From contig NZ_JASSUA010000001.1 of the NCBI RefSeq assembly GCF_030227115.1, forward strand, positions 124,001-188,000: DNA of 64,000 nucleotides, read 5' to 3'. The notes under the pieces are model-generated. The model was not told the origin of the DNA. It saw nothing but the letters and a program-made list of their open reading frames with translations, and ran no database searches. A program made the translations under genes and the position numbers. Of the stretch, positions 33,136 through 41,773 are shown piece after piece (the first letter of the stretch is position 1; each line of letters begins with the position of its first letter). This DNA is from Marinobacter sp. SS13-12 (GTDB lineage Bacteria > Pseudomonadota > Gammaproteobacteria > Pseudomonadales > Oleiphilaceae).

Positions 33136-33858
33136 TTAAACGCCCAGGTATCTATCCAGCATCGACTGCTTGCTCTCAAGCTCGTCGGCGCTGATCTCCT
33201 CCACAATCTGGCCGTGTTCCATCACGTAATGACGGTCCGCCAGGGGTGCGGCGAAATGAAAATTCTGTTCTACCAGGACAATCGTCAGACCCTTCTCCTT
33301 GAGATGAATCAGCACCTCGCCCAACTTCTCGACGATGACCGGGGCCAGGCCCTCGGTAATCTCATCAAGCAGCAGCATGTTGGCGCCGGTTCTCAGTATC
33401 CGGGCCATCGCCAGCATCTGCTGCTCTCCACCAGAGAGCTTGGAACCCTGGCTGGTGCGGCGCTCGTAAAGGTTCGGGAACATGGAGAAGATTTCTTCCA
33501 GCCCCATACCGCCGCTTCTTACTACCGGAGGGAGTGTCAGGTTCTCCATGACATTAAGCCCGGAAAAAATGCCCCGGTGTTCGGGGCAATACCCGACTCC
33601 CAACCTTGCTATGTGGTGAGGCGCACAGGACATGGTCTCCTCACCGTTGATCATGATGGAGCCGGTGCGCCGGCCCACCATATTCATGATGGCTTTCAGG
33701 GTTGTACTGCGGCCGGCACCGTTACGGCCCAGCAGGGTCACCAGCTCGCCACGCTTAACCTCCAGATCAATGCCATGGAGGATGTGGGACTCGCCATAAA
33801 ACGCGTGAAGCCCGGAGATGCGTAGCTGTTCGTATTCTTTGTGGGGGGTCGGGCTCAT
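33136..33858 (-). CDS. livF: Branched-chain-type ABC transporter ATPase LivF with Arg in Walker A
   Basis: The 240-residue ATPase has the LivF layout: GLHAFYGESHILHGIDLEV, signature SGGEQQMLAMARIL, Walker B MLLLDEITEGLAPVI and switch His VLVEQNFHFA. The Walker A reads GRNGAGRST, with Arg in place of the usual Lys (codon CGC read directly). I recall GRNGAGR-type variants among LivF relatives, so it is probably functional. It overlaps livG by four bases (ATGA at 33855-33858). It pairs with LivG to power LivHM. Confidence 0.9.
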   Translation of the reverse strand: MSPTPHKEYEQLRISGLHAFYGESHILHGIDLEVKRGELVTLLGRNGAGRSTTLKAIMNMVGRRTGSIMINGEETMSCAPHHIARLGVGYCPEHRGIFSGLNVMENLTLPPVVRSGGMGLEEIFSMFPNLYERRTSQGSKLSGGEQQMLAMARILRTGANMLLLDEITEGLAPVIVEKLGEVLIHLKEKGLTIVLVEQNFHFAAPLADRHYVMEHGQIVEEISADELESKQSMLDRYLGV

Positions 33859-34631
33859 TCCGCTGTCTCCTGCTTCTTGGTCGCGGTACCACCCATGTAC
33901 ACCTCACGGACCCGGGGATCGTCGGACACGTCCTGGTAATCGCCTTCGGTCAGCACCGAGCCCTGGGCCAGCACGGTGACCCGGTCACAGAGTTTGCTGA
34001 CCACCCCCAGGTTGTGCTCTACCATCAGCACCGTGCGGCCCTGGGCGGCCTTGCGCACCAGTTCCACCACCTGCTCCACGTCTTCGCTACCCATGCCCTG
34101 GGTGGGCTCGTCCAGCAGCATCAGTTCCGGCTCCATGGCCAGCGTCGTCGCCAGCTCAAGCGCGCGCTTGCGGCCATAGGCCAGCTCTACGGTAGTGGTG
34201 TTGGCAAATTCGGTCAGGCCCACGCTGTCCAGCAGTTCCATGCAGCGGTCATTGAGTTTGTTCAGGGACTCGCCGGACTTCCAGAACCGGAAGGAGTGTC
34301 CTTCGAAGCTCTGCAGAGCCACACGAATGTTTTCCAGTGCGGTCATGTGGGGGAACACGGCGGAAATCTGGAAGGAACGCACCACACCCTCGCGGGCAAT
34401 GGCAGCGGACTTCATGGACGTGATATCCATCCCCTTGAACAGGATCTTGCCGCGGGTAGGAATAAGGAACTTGGTGAGGAGATTGAATACGGTGGTCTTG
34501 CCCGCACCGTTGGGTCCGATAAGCGCATGGATGTGGCCACGCTGCACCTTCAGGTTGACGTCATTGACCGCAACAAAGCCCTTGAACTCTTTGACGAGGT
34601 TTTGGGTCTCCAGAACGAACGGGTCACTCAT
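33855..34631 (-). CDS. livG: Branched-chain-type ABC transporter ATPase LivG
   Basis: The 258-residue protein has a normal Walker A GPNGAGKTT, Q-loop region, signature-type segment ELAYGRKRALELATTLA, Walker B LMLLDEPTQGMG and switch His VEHNLGVV. The LivG insertion FQISAVFPHMTALENI is present. It is the first gene of the liv operon. A palindromic site with a TACGTAAA core lies 54 bases upstream and probably controls the operon. Confidence 0.92.
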   Translation of the reverse strand: MSDPFVLETQNLVKEFKGFVAVNDVNLKVQRGHIHALIGPNGAGKTTVFNLLTKFLIPTRGKILFKGMDITSMKSAAIAREGVVRSFQISAVFPHMTALENIRVALQSFEGHSFRFWKSGESLNKLNDRCMELLDSVGLTEFANTTTVELAYGRKRALELATTLAMEPELMLLDEPTQGMGSEDVEQVVELVRKAAQGRTVLMVEHNLGVVSKLCDRVTVLAQGSVLTEGDYQDVSDDPRVREVYMGGTATKKQETAE

Positions 34632-34684
34632 GAGCCATTCTACCTTTTGTTATTGTTGTGCATTTATACTAACTACAGAGTAGA

Positions 34685-34706
34685 TTGACGTCTACGTAAA
34701 CGTCAA
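34685..34706. promoter_or_regulatory. Candidate LiuR-type operator before livG
   Basis: TTGACGT (34685-34691) and ACGTCAA (34700-34706) are a perfect inverted repeat around CTACGTAA. The central TACGTAAACGT closely matches the site at 37640-37655 before the acyl-CoA ligase. I recall this core as that of LiuR, a MerR-type regulator of branched-chain acid catabolism. The site overlaps the stop codon of the hydrolase gene. Confidence 0.65.
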
Positions 34707-35512
34707 CCGTAAATCGCACTTTTTTGGTCAATCTCTATTCGCAAAAAGTCGCATATCAGCGACAGCACCCGGTCGGGCTGCTGCAAATGCGGAGAGTGAC
34801 CGGTTTCGGGCATGAAAACCGGGGTTGCCCCGCTTCCAATGCCCTCCACGATGCGGGTCACCTGCTCGGGAACCCCATATTCGTCGTCATCCCCCTGAAT
34901 GATCATAGCCGGGCATTGGATGGCGTCCAGCCAGGGCGCAAAATTCAGTGATTGTTGAAAGCCCTCATCCAGCCACACCTCCTGCCAGGCGTTGAAGAGC
35001 GAATCCGTGCGTTCGCCATGGTGGCGCATCAGTTTTTCGCGAATGCCCTCTTCCCTATAACGCTGCCCCATGTCGCGAATGCCCGCCAGGGTCAGGTGAT
35101 CCGCCCAGGTATGGGCGGCCATGGTGATCAACCCTTTTACTCTTGTGCCCAGCTCTGCCGCCGCAATCAGGGCTATGGAACCACCGTCGCTGTGACCCAC
35201 CAGAATGACCTTGTCGATTTCCAGCGCATCCAGCAGCCGGGGCAGCCACACGGCGCCTTCCTGCTCCAGGTAGTCGTAGGGGCGTGGCAATGGCTCGTCA
35301 CTGGAGGCGCCATAGCCCTGGCGCTCATAGACCAGCGCGTCCAGGCCTGTGGCCTCCGCGAGCCGGCGGGGGAACTGTTTCCACAGGGCGATATTGCCCA
35401 GGGATTCGTGCAGGAAAACCAGTACCGGTCCGGAGCTGTTTTCGTGGCTCAGCCGCTGCACCTGAACCCTGGCCCCATCCCCCAGCGGGACAGAGATGTC
35501 ACTGACATTCAT
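34703..35512 (-). CDS. Alpha/beta hydrolase
   Basis: The ATG at 35512 (MNVSDISVPLGDGARVQ) is chosen; longer in-frame extensions run into the upstream thioesterase gene. The 269-residue protein has an HESLGN oxyanion region, nucleophile elbow VGHSDGGSIAL and catalytic His in METGHSPHLQ, with an Asp in GDDDEYGVP. The family cleaves esters or thioesters, including some aromatic or lactone substrates. It starts four bases after the thioesterase stop and belongs to a ligase-thioesterase-hydrolase set, suggesting a role in acyl-CoA or ester catabolism (inference). Confidence 0.85.
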   Translation of the reverse strand: MNVSDISVPLGDGARVQVQRLSHENSSGPVLVFLHESLGNIALWKQFPRRLAEATGLDALVYERQGYGASSDEPLPRPYDYLEQEGAVWLPRLLDALEIDKVILVGHSDGGSIALIAAAELGTRVKGLITMAAHTWADHLTLAGIRDMGQRYREEGIREKLMRHHGERTDSLFNAWQEVWLDEGFQQSLNFAPWLDAIQCPAMIIQGDDDEYGVPEQVTRIVEGIGSGATPVFMPETGHSPHLQQPDRVLSLICDFLRIEIDQKSAIYG

Positions 35513-35516
35513 GCCA

Positions 35517-35933
35517 TCACCGCTTGGCCGGAATGGCATAGGTGATGGTGGCATGGGCCACCGGGTCTTCCAGGCCATCTGAGTAGATATAAACCTCGCC
35601 CACGCCGCTGGCCTTGCCAATTCTCAGCATTCTTGCCTGCGCCCGAATGGGGCTATGGGCCACCGGCTTGCGCAGGAAATTGATATTCAGGTTGCTGGTC
35701 ACCGCCAATGGCACCAGGCCTATTTTTCCCAGCAGAGCGGCGTAAAGGGCGACGTCTGCCAGCCCCATCATCGCGGGGCCGGCAACGGTGCCACCGGGGC
35801 GCAGGTGCTCGTCGTCCACATCCAGCTTCATTTCGGCCCAGCCGTCGCCCAGCTTCTCCAGGCTGCCGTAACGGGCACCCTGGGGAAACTGGTCGGCGAG
35901 GAAGGCCTGCAGCTCCTCGAAGGTAACAATCAT
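35517..35933 (-). CDS. PaaI-type hotdog thioesterase
   Basis: The 138-residue protein is a single hotdog domain: RPGGTVAGPAMMGLADVALYAALLGKIGLVPLAVTSNLNINFLRKP carries the PaaI motif region (with the Asp of GLAD) and the substrate-channel strands. It would hydrolyse short or aromatic acyl-CoAs. It overlaps the ligase stop by one base (TGATG at 35931-35935), so translation is coupled. A thioesterase beside an acyl-CoA ligase may clear dead-end CoA esters. Confidence 0.85.
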   Translation of the reverse strand: MIVTFEELQAFLADQFPQGARYGSLEKLGDGWAEMKLDVDDEHLRPGGTVAGPAMMGLADVALYAALLGKIGLVPLAVTSNLNINFLRKPVAHSPIRAQARMLRIGKASGVGEVYIYSDGLEDPVAHATITYAIPAKR

Positions 35934-37579
35934 CAGTGCTTCTCTTCTTTCGCCTGGTTACGCAGAACAAAGCGCTGGATCTTGCCACTGGGGGTCTTCG
36001 GCAGCTCATCCACGAATTCGATTTCCCGCGGGTAGGCGTGGGCGGACAGTCGGTGGCGCACCAGCTCCTGCAGCTCATCCTTCAGGGCGTCTTCGTTCTC
36101 CGGCTGCTGGTCACCTTTGATGACCACATAGGCCTTGATGATGGAGCCCCGCTTTTCATCAGGCTTGGCCACCACACCGGATTCGGCAACCGCCTTGTGC
36201 TCCAGCAGTGTGCTTTCCACGTCTGCCGGGCCGACGCGGTAACCGGCGGTGGTGATGATGTCATCATCGCGGCCGCTGAAGGAGAAACAGCCACCCCCGT
36301 GATTCACCACCATATCGCCGGTGAGGTAATAGCCGTTCACAAACGGGTCTTTCTCGCCCCACGTGTAGCCATCGAAGTGGAACAGAGGGGAAGCTTTCAC
36401 ATCCACCGCCAACTGGCCGATTTCACCCTCGCCCACTTCCTGGTTCTTCTCGTTCAGGGCGACGACTTTGTGGCCGGGTGAGGAATAGCCCATGGAGCCC
36501 GGGCGCACCGGATGCTCAAGGCCATGGAAGTTGCAACAGGTCATACCGGTTTCAGTCTGGCCGTAGTGGTCTTTGACCGGGCAGAAGTGGCGCCGCTCGA
36601 TCCAGTTCACTACTTCCGGGTTCAGCGGCTCGCCGGCACTGCTGGCCACCCTCAGGCCGAGGTTTTCACCCTCGGGCAGCACATGGTCATTGGCCTTCAG
36701 CAGCCGGTAGGCGGTGGGTGCCGCCGCCAGGTTGGTAATCTTGTACTTGCGGATCATGTCGTAGGTCGTTTCCGGGGTAAAAGCACCCGGATTGAAGTGG
36801 GTCGCGTGCCCCATCAGCAGCGGACCAATCACCGCGTAATAAAGGCCGTAAGCCCAGCCCGGATCAGCCACGTTCCAGAACACGTCATCGTCCCGCAAAT
36901 CGATGGCGTACTTCATGTACACATAGAACGCCAAAAGCGCCTTGGCCGGCACCGCCACACCCTTGGACTTGCCCACGGTGCCCGAGGTGAACATTTGCAG
37001 GAACGGATCACTGCCCTTGATCAGTACTGGCTCAAACTCCGCTGACTGGTCTGCCAGAGTCTTGTCAAAGTCCGGGATGTCACCACTCACTTCGGCGGCG
37101 TTGACACATACCACCGGTGCACAGTCCTTCACTTCAATCAGTTTGGGGTAGTTGACGGGATCAGTGACCACCAGCTTTGTGCTGGCCCGCTCGAAGCGGT
37201 ATTCAATAGCGCCGGGGCCAAAGGCGGTGAACAGAGGCTGGTAGACAGCGCCGGCCCTCAGGGTACCGGCGATGACGATGAGCAGCTCCGGGCTGCGGGG
37301 CAACAGGGCAGCAACCCGGTCGCCTTTGCCGATGCCCCGGGACGTCAGGTAATTCGCAAACCGGGCGGATTGTTCTTTCAGCTCGGCAAAGGTGAGCTTG
37401 CCCGAGCCGCCGTCCGCTTTTTCGTAATACAGGGCAACGCGCTGGGGGTCGTCCGCCCACTTGTCACAGATCTCCGTGCAGACGTTCAGGCCGGCATCCA
37501 GGCTGCCCTCCAGGATCTCCGCTTCAAGACTGGCGGGATCGAAATTGTCATAGACTGATTGGTATTCCGGGAGGCTCAT
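35933..37579 (-). CDS. AMP-binding acyl-CoA synthetase
   Basis: The 548-residue ANL-superfamily ligase has the phosphate motif MFTSGTVGKSKGVAVP, the adenine/Gly motif VKDHYGQTETGM, YYLTGDMV, GRDDDIITTAGYRVGP and the C-terminal catalytic Lys in PKTPSGKIQRFVLRN. The overall style is that of short-chain (acetyl- or medium-chain) and benzoate-type CoA ligases. It heads a leftward set with the thioesterase, hydrolase and liv genes. A candidate operator sits in its promoter. It would activate a carboxylic acid, perhaps one imported by the Liv system. Confidence 0.88.
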   Translation of the reverse strand: MSLPEYQSVYDNFDPASLEAEILEGSLDAGLNVCTEICDKWADDPQRVALYYEKADGGSGKLTFAELKEQSARFANYLTSRGIGKGDRVAALLPRSPELLIVIAGTLRAGAVYQPLFTAFGPGAIEYRFERASTKLVVTDPVNYPKLIEVKDCAPVVCVNAAEVSGDIPDFDKTLADQSAEFEPVLIKGSDPFLQMFTSGTVGKSKGVAVPAKALLAFYVYMKYAIDLRDDDVFWNVADPGWAYGLYYAVIGPLLMGHATHFNPGAFTPETTYDMIRKYKITNLAAAPTAYRLLKANDHVLPEGENLGLRVASSAGEPLNPEVVNWIERRHFCPVKDHYGQTETGMTCCNFHGLEHPVRPGSMGYSSPGHKVVALNEKNQEVGEGEIGQLAVDVKASPLFHFDGYTWGEKDPFVNGYYLTGDMVVNHGGGCFSFSGRDDDIITTAGYRVGPADVESTLLEHKAVAESGVVAKPDEKRGSIIKAYVVIKGDQQPENEDALKDELQELVRHRLSAHAYPREIEFVDELPKTPSGKIQRFVLRNQAKEEKH

Positions 37580-37632
37580 AGTCCAGTCCTTTTATTGTTG
37601 TGGACGATTTCTGTTCTCAATGTTTAGCACAG

Positions 37633-37661
37633 GCTATAGTTTACGTAAAGGTAAACTTTAA
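37633..37661 (-). promoter_or_regulatory. Promoter and candidate LiuR-type operator of the ligase operon
   Basis: On the minus strand TTAAAG (37661-37656) and TATAGC (37638-37633) are separated by 17 bases. An inverted repeat TTTAC-GTAAAG-GTAAA lies at 37640-37655 on the plus strand, exactly between them. This placement between -35 and -10 is typical of MerR-family sites. The TACGTAAA core matches the livG site. The -35 is weak. Confidence 0.6.
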
Positions 37662-37673
37662 GCTGGAAATAAA

Positions 37674-37730
37674 CGCCTTCAGAACCTGACGGCATGGGCG
37701 AAAACCCCCGCTCCTCAGATTCCGAAGGCG
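37674..37730 (-). terminator. Terminator of the valine-degradation operon
   Basis: CGCCTTCAGAACCTGA (37674-37689) and TCAGATTCCGAAGGCG (37715-37730) form a 16-bp stem with two mismatches and a 25-base loop. On the minus strand the stem is followed by TTTATTT. It lies just past the mmsB stop (37739) and just before the ligase promoter, insulating the two operons. Confidence 0.65.
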
Positions 37731-37738
37731 CTGCCTGC

Positions 37739-38632
37739 TCAGCTTTGCCCGCGGTAATAGAATTTCTGGATGCTGGAGAAATCCAGCCCACCGTTACCCT
37801 CACCGGCATGCAGCTCAAACAGGTTACGGGCCAGCGAACCCATGGGAATGGGCGCGTGATTCTTGACGGCGTTGTCGAAGGCCAGGCCCAGATCCTTGTT
37901 CATCAGGTCAACCAGGAAACCACCTTCGTAATTGCGTGAAGCCGGTACGCCTTCCATCACACCCGGCCAGGGATTGTAGACGTTCAACGCCCAGTTGCCG
38001 CCAGAGCTCTGCTTCATGATTTCCGAGAGCACGGCAGGGTCCAGCCCGTTCTTGACACCCAGGGCCAGGGCCTCGCTGGTGCCGCTCATCAGGATGGCCA
38101 GCAGCATGTTGTTGCAGATCTTGGCAATCTGGCCGGCGCCGTGAGGGCCGGCATGAAAGATGTTCTTGGCCATGCCATCAAGAATGGGCCTGGCACGCTC
38201 GAAGGCATCTGCCTCGCCACCGCAGATAAACGTCAAAGTACCGGCTTTGGCACCACCGACACCCCCGGACACCGGTGCGTCCATAAAGGTAATGCCAGCG
38301 GCAACGGCGGCTTCGGCCACGCCCTTTGCGGTTTCCGGCGCGATGGTCGACGAGTCGATCACCAGCGTGCTGGACGGCAGGATTTTCAGCAGGCCATTGT
38401 CACCCAGGTAAACCGATTCCACGTGCTGGCCGGCTGGCAGCATGGAAATCACCACCTCGGCGCCTTCCACCGCTTCCTGGATGGTCGCCGCGGATTTCGC
38501 GCCTTCGCTGGTGAGTGCCTTGACCGCCTCTGAGGACAGATCAAACACCGTCAGGTTGTGGCCTGCCTTGACGAGATTGGAGGCCATGGGTCCGCCCATG
38601 TTGCCAAGACCGATAAACGTGATAGTCGCCAT
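37739..38632 (-). CDS. mmsB: 3-hydroxyisobutyrate dehydrogenase
   Basis: The 297-residue protein has the NAD site TITFIGLGNMGGPMASNLVKAGH, the substrate motif DAPVSGGVGGAKAGTL and the catalytic Lys in GAGQIAKICNNMLL. The family oxidises 3-hydroxyisobutyrate to methylmalonate semialdehyde in valine breakdown. It is the last gene of the leftward mmsA-to-mmsB operon and is followed by a hairpin terminator. Confidence 0.93.
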   Translation of the reverse strand: MATITFIGLGNMGGPMASNLVKAGHNLTVFDLSSEAVKALTSEGAKSAATIQEAVEGAEVVISMLPAGQHVESVYLGDNGLLKILPSSTLVIDSSTIAPETAKGVAEAAVAAGITFMDAPVSGGVGGAKAGTLTFICGGEADAFERARPILDGMAKNIFHAGPHGAGQIAKICNNMLLAILMSGTSEALALGVKNGLDPAVLSEIMKQSSGGNWALNVYNPWPGVMEGVPASRNYEGGFLVDLMNKDLGLAFDNAVKNHAPIPMGSLARNLFELHAGEGNGGLDFSSIQKFYYRGQS

Positions 38633-38678
38633 ATTATTGTTCTCCGTTTTTGATCAGGTTTGGTCTGTTCGGTGTCAG

Positions 38679-39764
38679 TCAGGACTCTATAAAGAACCGG
38701 TCGATCCACTCAGGGTCCACGCTTTCCAGTGTGGGGAAATGCCAGCGTGGCTTGAGATCCTTGTCGATCAGCAATGCCCGTACGCCTTCTGCAAATTCAC
38801 CCATTTTCAGGCTGCGCTTTGATATCCGAAGCTCCTTGTCGAAAACCTGGGACAGGCTGTCATGCAAGGTGTTGTGATAGTGCAGCCAGGTCAGTGTCAT
38901 GGAAGCCGGTGACGCCGCCACAACGGTCTTGACCGCCTTGATCAGCCACGGGTCTTCGCCGGCGTACTGGCCCAGGTTATCCACCACTTCCATTAACGAA
39001 TCGCCATCGGTAAGCGCCTGGATCACATCAAAGTGCTCGCGCACCACGGATTGCGGCACTGCCTCGCGGGAGCCTGCCTCGAACCGTCGCAATACCTTAC
39101 TGACAGCACCATGGGCTTCGTCGCCAAAGTCGGACTGTTGCAGCGCCTGCTTGACCTCGTCGCGCATGTCATGGCGAATAAAACGGTCCGCAAGCCCGGT
39201 GAAGATGGCATCTGCGCCGTTCATACGGGCGCCGGTCAGCCCCAGGAACAACCCGGTGCGCCCCGGCATTTTATTGAGGAACCAGCCTGCGCCCACATCC
39301 GGATACAGGCCAATGCTCACTTCCGGCATTGCCACGCGGGTATGTTCTGTTACCACCCGGTGAGAGCCGCCTGACATCAGGCCCAGGCCACCGCCAATGA
39401 CAAGGCCGTTACCCCAGACGATAAACGGCTTGGGGTAGGTGTGTATCTGGTAGTCCAGTTCGTACTCGTCGGTAAAGAACGTATCCCCTTCACTGGCGGC
39501 ACGACTGTCGGACCGGGGTTCGGTCATATCCCGGTACAGCGCCACAATGTCGCCACCGGCACACAGGGCCTTGTCGCCCTCGCCTTCCAGCCAGACTGCG
39601 CCAACGGCGTCGTCCGCGGCCCACTGGTCCAGCCTGGGCTTCAGCAGATGGATCATTTCCAGCGACAGTGCGTTCATGGAACGAGGTGTGTTCAGCCGCG
39701 CAACACCGATGCGTTTGCCGCCGGCAGCTTCCAGTTCTTCAAAAATGACTGCTTGATTGCTCAT
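38679..39764 (-). CDS. 3-hydroxyisobutyryl-CoA hydrolase
   Basis: The 361-residue crotonase-fold protein is longer than enoyl-CoA hydratases and has GNGLVIGGGLGLMSGGSHRVVTEHT plus MPEVSIGLYPDVGAGWFLN, whose Glu and Asp are typical of 3-hydroxyisobutyryl-CoA hydrolase. The oxyanion segment is KALCAGGDIVALY. It would release 3-hydroxyisobutyrate for MmsB. Position between the hydratase and mmsB supports this over a generic hydratase. Confidence 0.9.
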   Translation of the reverse strand: MSNQAVIFEELEAAGGKRIGVARLNTPRSMNALSLEMIHLLKPRLDQWAADDAVGAVWLEGEGDKALCAGGDIVALYRDMTEPRSDSRAASEGDTFFTDEYELDYQIHTYPKPFIVWGNGLVIGGGLGLMSGGSHRVVTEHTRVAMPEVSIGLYPDVGAGWFLNKMPGRTGLFLGLTGARMNGADAIFTGLADRFIRHDMRDEVKQALQQSDFGDEAHGAVSKVLRRFEAGSREAVPQSVVREHFDVIQALTDGDSLMEVVDNLGQYAGEDPWLIKAVKTVVAASPASMTLTWLHYHNTLHDSLSQVFDKELRISKRSLKMGEFAEGVRALLIDKDLKPRWHFPTLESVDPEWIDRFFIES

Positions 39765-39804
39765 ACCATTAACTCAGTAGTCCGGCCCGGTTTATCGGTG
39801 CTTC

Positions 39805-40584
39805 TTATCGGTTTTTCCATTCAGGCGTGCGCTTTTCAAGGAACGCATTCACTCCTTCACGCTGGTCTTCGGTGCGGAACAGATCCACAAACAATTCCCG
39901 CTCCATGCGCCAGCCGTCGTCGTGGCTGCGGCCATCGCGGGCGCTCATCACCAGGGTTTTGCAGCGGGCGACAGACGAGGGGCTCTGCTTGCTGGCCATC
40001 TGCGCCAGCTCCAGAGCCTTGTCCAGAGCTGCGCCAGCTGGCACCACTTCTTCCACCAAGCCAATGCTCAGCGCCTTGTCGGCCTTGATGCGTTCGCCGC
40101 AGAGAATCATTCGCTTGGCCCAGCCCTCGCCCACCAGCCAGGGCAGGTTCTGGGTGCCACCGGCACAGGGCAGCAGCCCCACGGTGGCTTCCGGCAGGGC
40201 CATCTGGGCGTGTTCTTCGGCGATGCGGATATCGCAGGCCATGGCACATTCCAGGCCACCACCCATGGCGTAACCGTTGACTGCCGCGATGGACACACCA
40301 CGGAAACGGCTCAGGGCACTGAAGGCCCGGCCGAAGGCCTTGCCCATCAGATCGGCATTGGCGATATCACCGTCAGCGAAGCTCTTGAGATCGGCGCCGG
40401 CCGAGAAAAACTTCTCGCCCTGGCCGGTCACCACCAGTGCGAAAATATTGAGGTCTTCGTTCAGCGCTGCGATGGTCTCTTCCAGCGCCTTCAGGGACTC
40501 CAGCGTCCAGGTATTGGCCGGTGGATTGTTGATGGTGATAATCGCGGTGTGATCGCGTTTTTCCAGCTGAATCAGTTCGCTCAT
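39805..40584 (-). CDS. Enoyl-CoA hydratase (methacrylyl-CoA type)
   Basis: ATG 40584 is used; the open frame upstream overlaps the dehydrogenase end. The 259-residue crotonase has the oxyanion segment FFSAGADLKSFA, GYAMGGGLECAMACDIRIAEE and ALPEATVGLLPCAGGTQNLP, with both family glutamates. In this operon it would hydrate methacrylyl-CoA to 3-hydroxyisobutyryl-CoA. Confidence 0.9.
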   Translation of the reverse strand: MSELIQLEKRDHTAIITINNPPANTWTLESLKALEETIAALNEDLNIFALVVTGQGEKFFSAGADLKSFADGDIANADLMGKAFGRAFSALSRFRGVSIAAVNGYAMGGGLECAMACDIRIAEEHAQMALPEATVGLLPCAGGTQNLPWLVGEGWAKRMILCGERIKADKALSIGLVEEVVPAGAALDKALELAQMASKQSPSSVARCKTLVMSARDGRSHDDGWRMERELFVDLFRTEDQREGVNAFLEKRTPEWKNR

Positions 40585-40597
40585 GAGAGTTTCCTTG

Positions 40598-41764
40598 TTA
40601 TTGGATGGCCTCGGCCACACCGGGCTCAAGTAGCCGGCGGGCCACGATCAGCCGCATGATTTCGTTGGTGCCTTCCAGGATCTGGTGCACCCGCAGGTCA
40701 CGGACATAACGCTCCAGCGGGTATTCACGGATGTAGCCGTACCCACCATGAAGCTGAAGCGCCTCGTTGCAGACATCAAAGCAGGCATCGGTGGCAAAGC
40801 GTTTGGCCATGGCGCAATGGAGGGTGGCTTCATTGTCACCCTGATCCAGCCGGTAGGCCGCCAGACGGACCATCTGCCGGGCGGCGACCAGGTTGGTGGC
40901 CATGTCCGCCAGCTTGAACTGCAGCGCCTGGAAGCCCGCCAGGGCCTGGCCGAACTGCTCACGCTCGTGCATGTAATTACGGGCACGGAGCAAGGCTGCG
41001 TGAGCGCCACCGATAGAGCAGGTGGCAATGTTCAGGCGGCCGCCGTCCAGCCCTTTCATGGCGATCATGAAGCCCTGGCCTTCCTCACCGAGCCGGTTGT
41101 TGGCCGGCACGCGAACGTTCTCGAAGGTAATCTGGCGGGTGGGCTGACTGTTCCAGCCCATCTTTTCCTCGGCCTTGCCGTAGTGGATACCGTCACTGTC
41201 GGCAGGCACCACGAAGGCACTGATGCCCCTGGGGCCACTGTCCGGCGCGCCGGTGCGGGCCATGACCACCAGCATCTGGGTGGCGCCGGCGCCAGAGATA
41301 AACACCTTGCTGCCGTTAAGCAGATAGCTGTCGCCGTCCAGGGTGGCCTTGGTGCGCAAGTTTCCGGCATCGGAGCCGGCACCCGGTTCGGTCAGGCAGT
41401 AGGAGCCCAGCCATTCACCACTGGCCATTCTCGGGGCGATCTGTTTCTGGATGTCGGCGCTGCCGAATTGCGCCACCATCCAGGTGGCCATGTTGTGAAT
41501 GGTGATATAGGCGGCAGTGGAAGGGCAGGCGGCAGCCAGCTCCTCCACGATGACGCTGGTATCCAGCCGTGACAGCCCCATGCCGCCCTGGGCTTCCGGG
41601 GTGTAGATACCACAGAAGCCCATTTCGCCCGCTTCGCGGATCACCTCTACCGGAAACACATGGTCCGCATCCCATTTCGCCGCGTGGGGCGCCATGGCCT
41701 TTTCCGCAAAGGCTTTGGCAGCCTCACGGAAGGCCAGTTGATCTTCCGTCAGATCAAAGTTCAT
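40598..41764 (-). CDS. Acyl-CoA dehydrogenase (isobutyryl-CoA type)
   Basis: The 388-residue flavoprotein has the signatures YCLTEPGAGSDAGNLRT, GGRLNIATCSIGGAHAALLRARNYMHEREQFG and the C-terminal QLHGGYGYIREYPLERYVRDLRVHQILEGTNEIMRLIV. The family oxidises acyl-CoA to enoyl-CoA with electron transfer flavoprotein. Position between mmsA and the hydratase indicates isobutyryl-CoA as substrate. It starts nine bases after the mmsA stop. Confidence 0.92.
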   Translation of the reverse strand: MNFDLTEDQLAFREAAKAFAEKAMAPHAAKWDADHVFPVEVIREAGEMGFCGIYTPEAQGGMGLSRLDTSVIVEELAAACPSTAAYITIHNMATWMVAQFGSADIQKQIAPRMASGEWLGSYCLTEPGAGSDAGNLRTKATLDGDSYLLNGSKVFISGAGATQMLVVMARTGAPDSGPRGISAFVVPADSDGIHYGKAEEKMGWNSQPTRQITFENVRVPANNRLGEEGQGFMIAMKGLDGGRLNIATCSIGGAHAALLRARNYMHEREQFGQALAGFQALQFKLADMATNLVAARQMVRLAAYRLDQGDNEATLHCAMAKRFATDACFDVCNEALQLHGGYGYIREYPLERYVRDLRVHQILEGTNEIMRLIVARRLLEPGVAEAIQ

Positions 41765-41773
41765 GACTTCCCC

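Noticed and set aside
33136..33858. livF considered a pseudogene because of the Walker A Arg
   Set aside because: The frame is intact, all other ATPase motifs are present and the gene is coupled within the operon.
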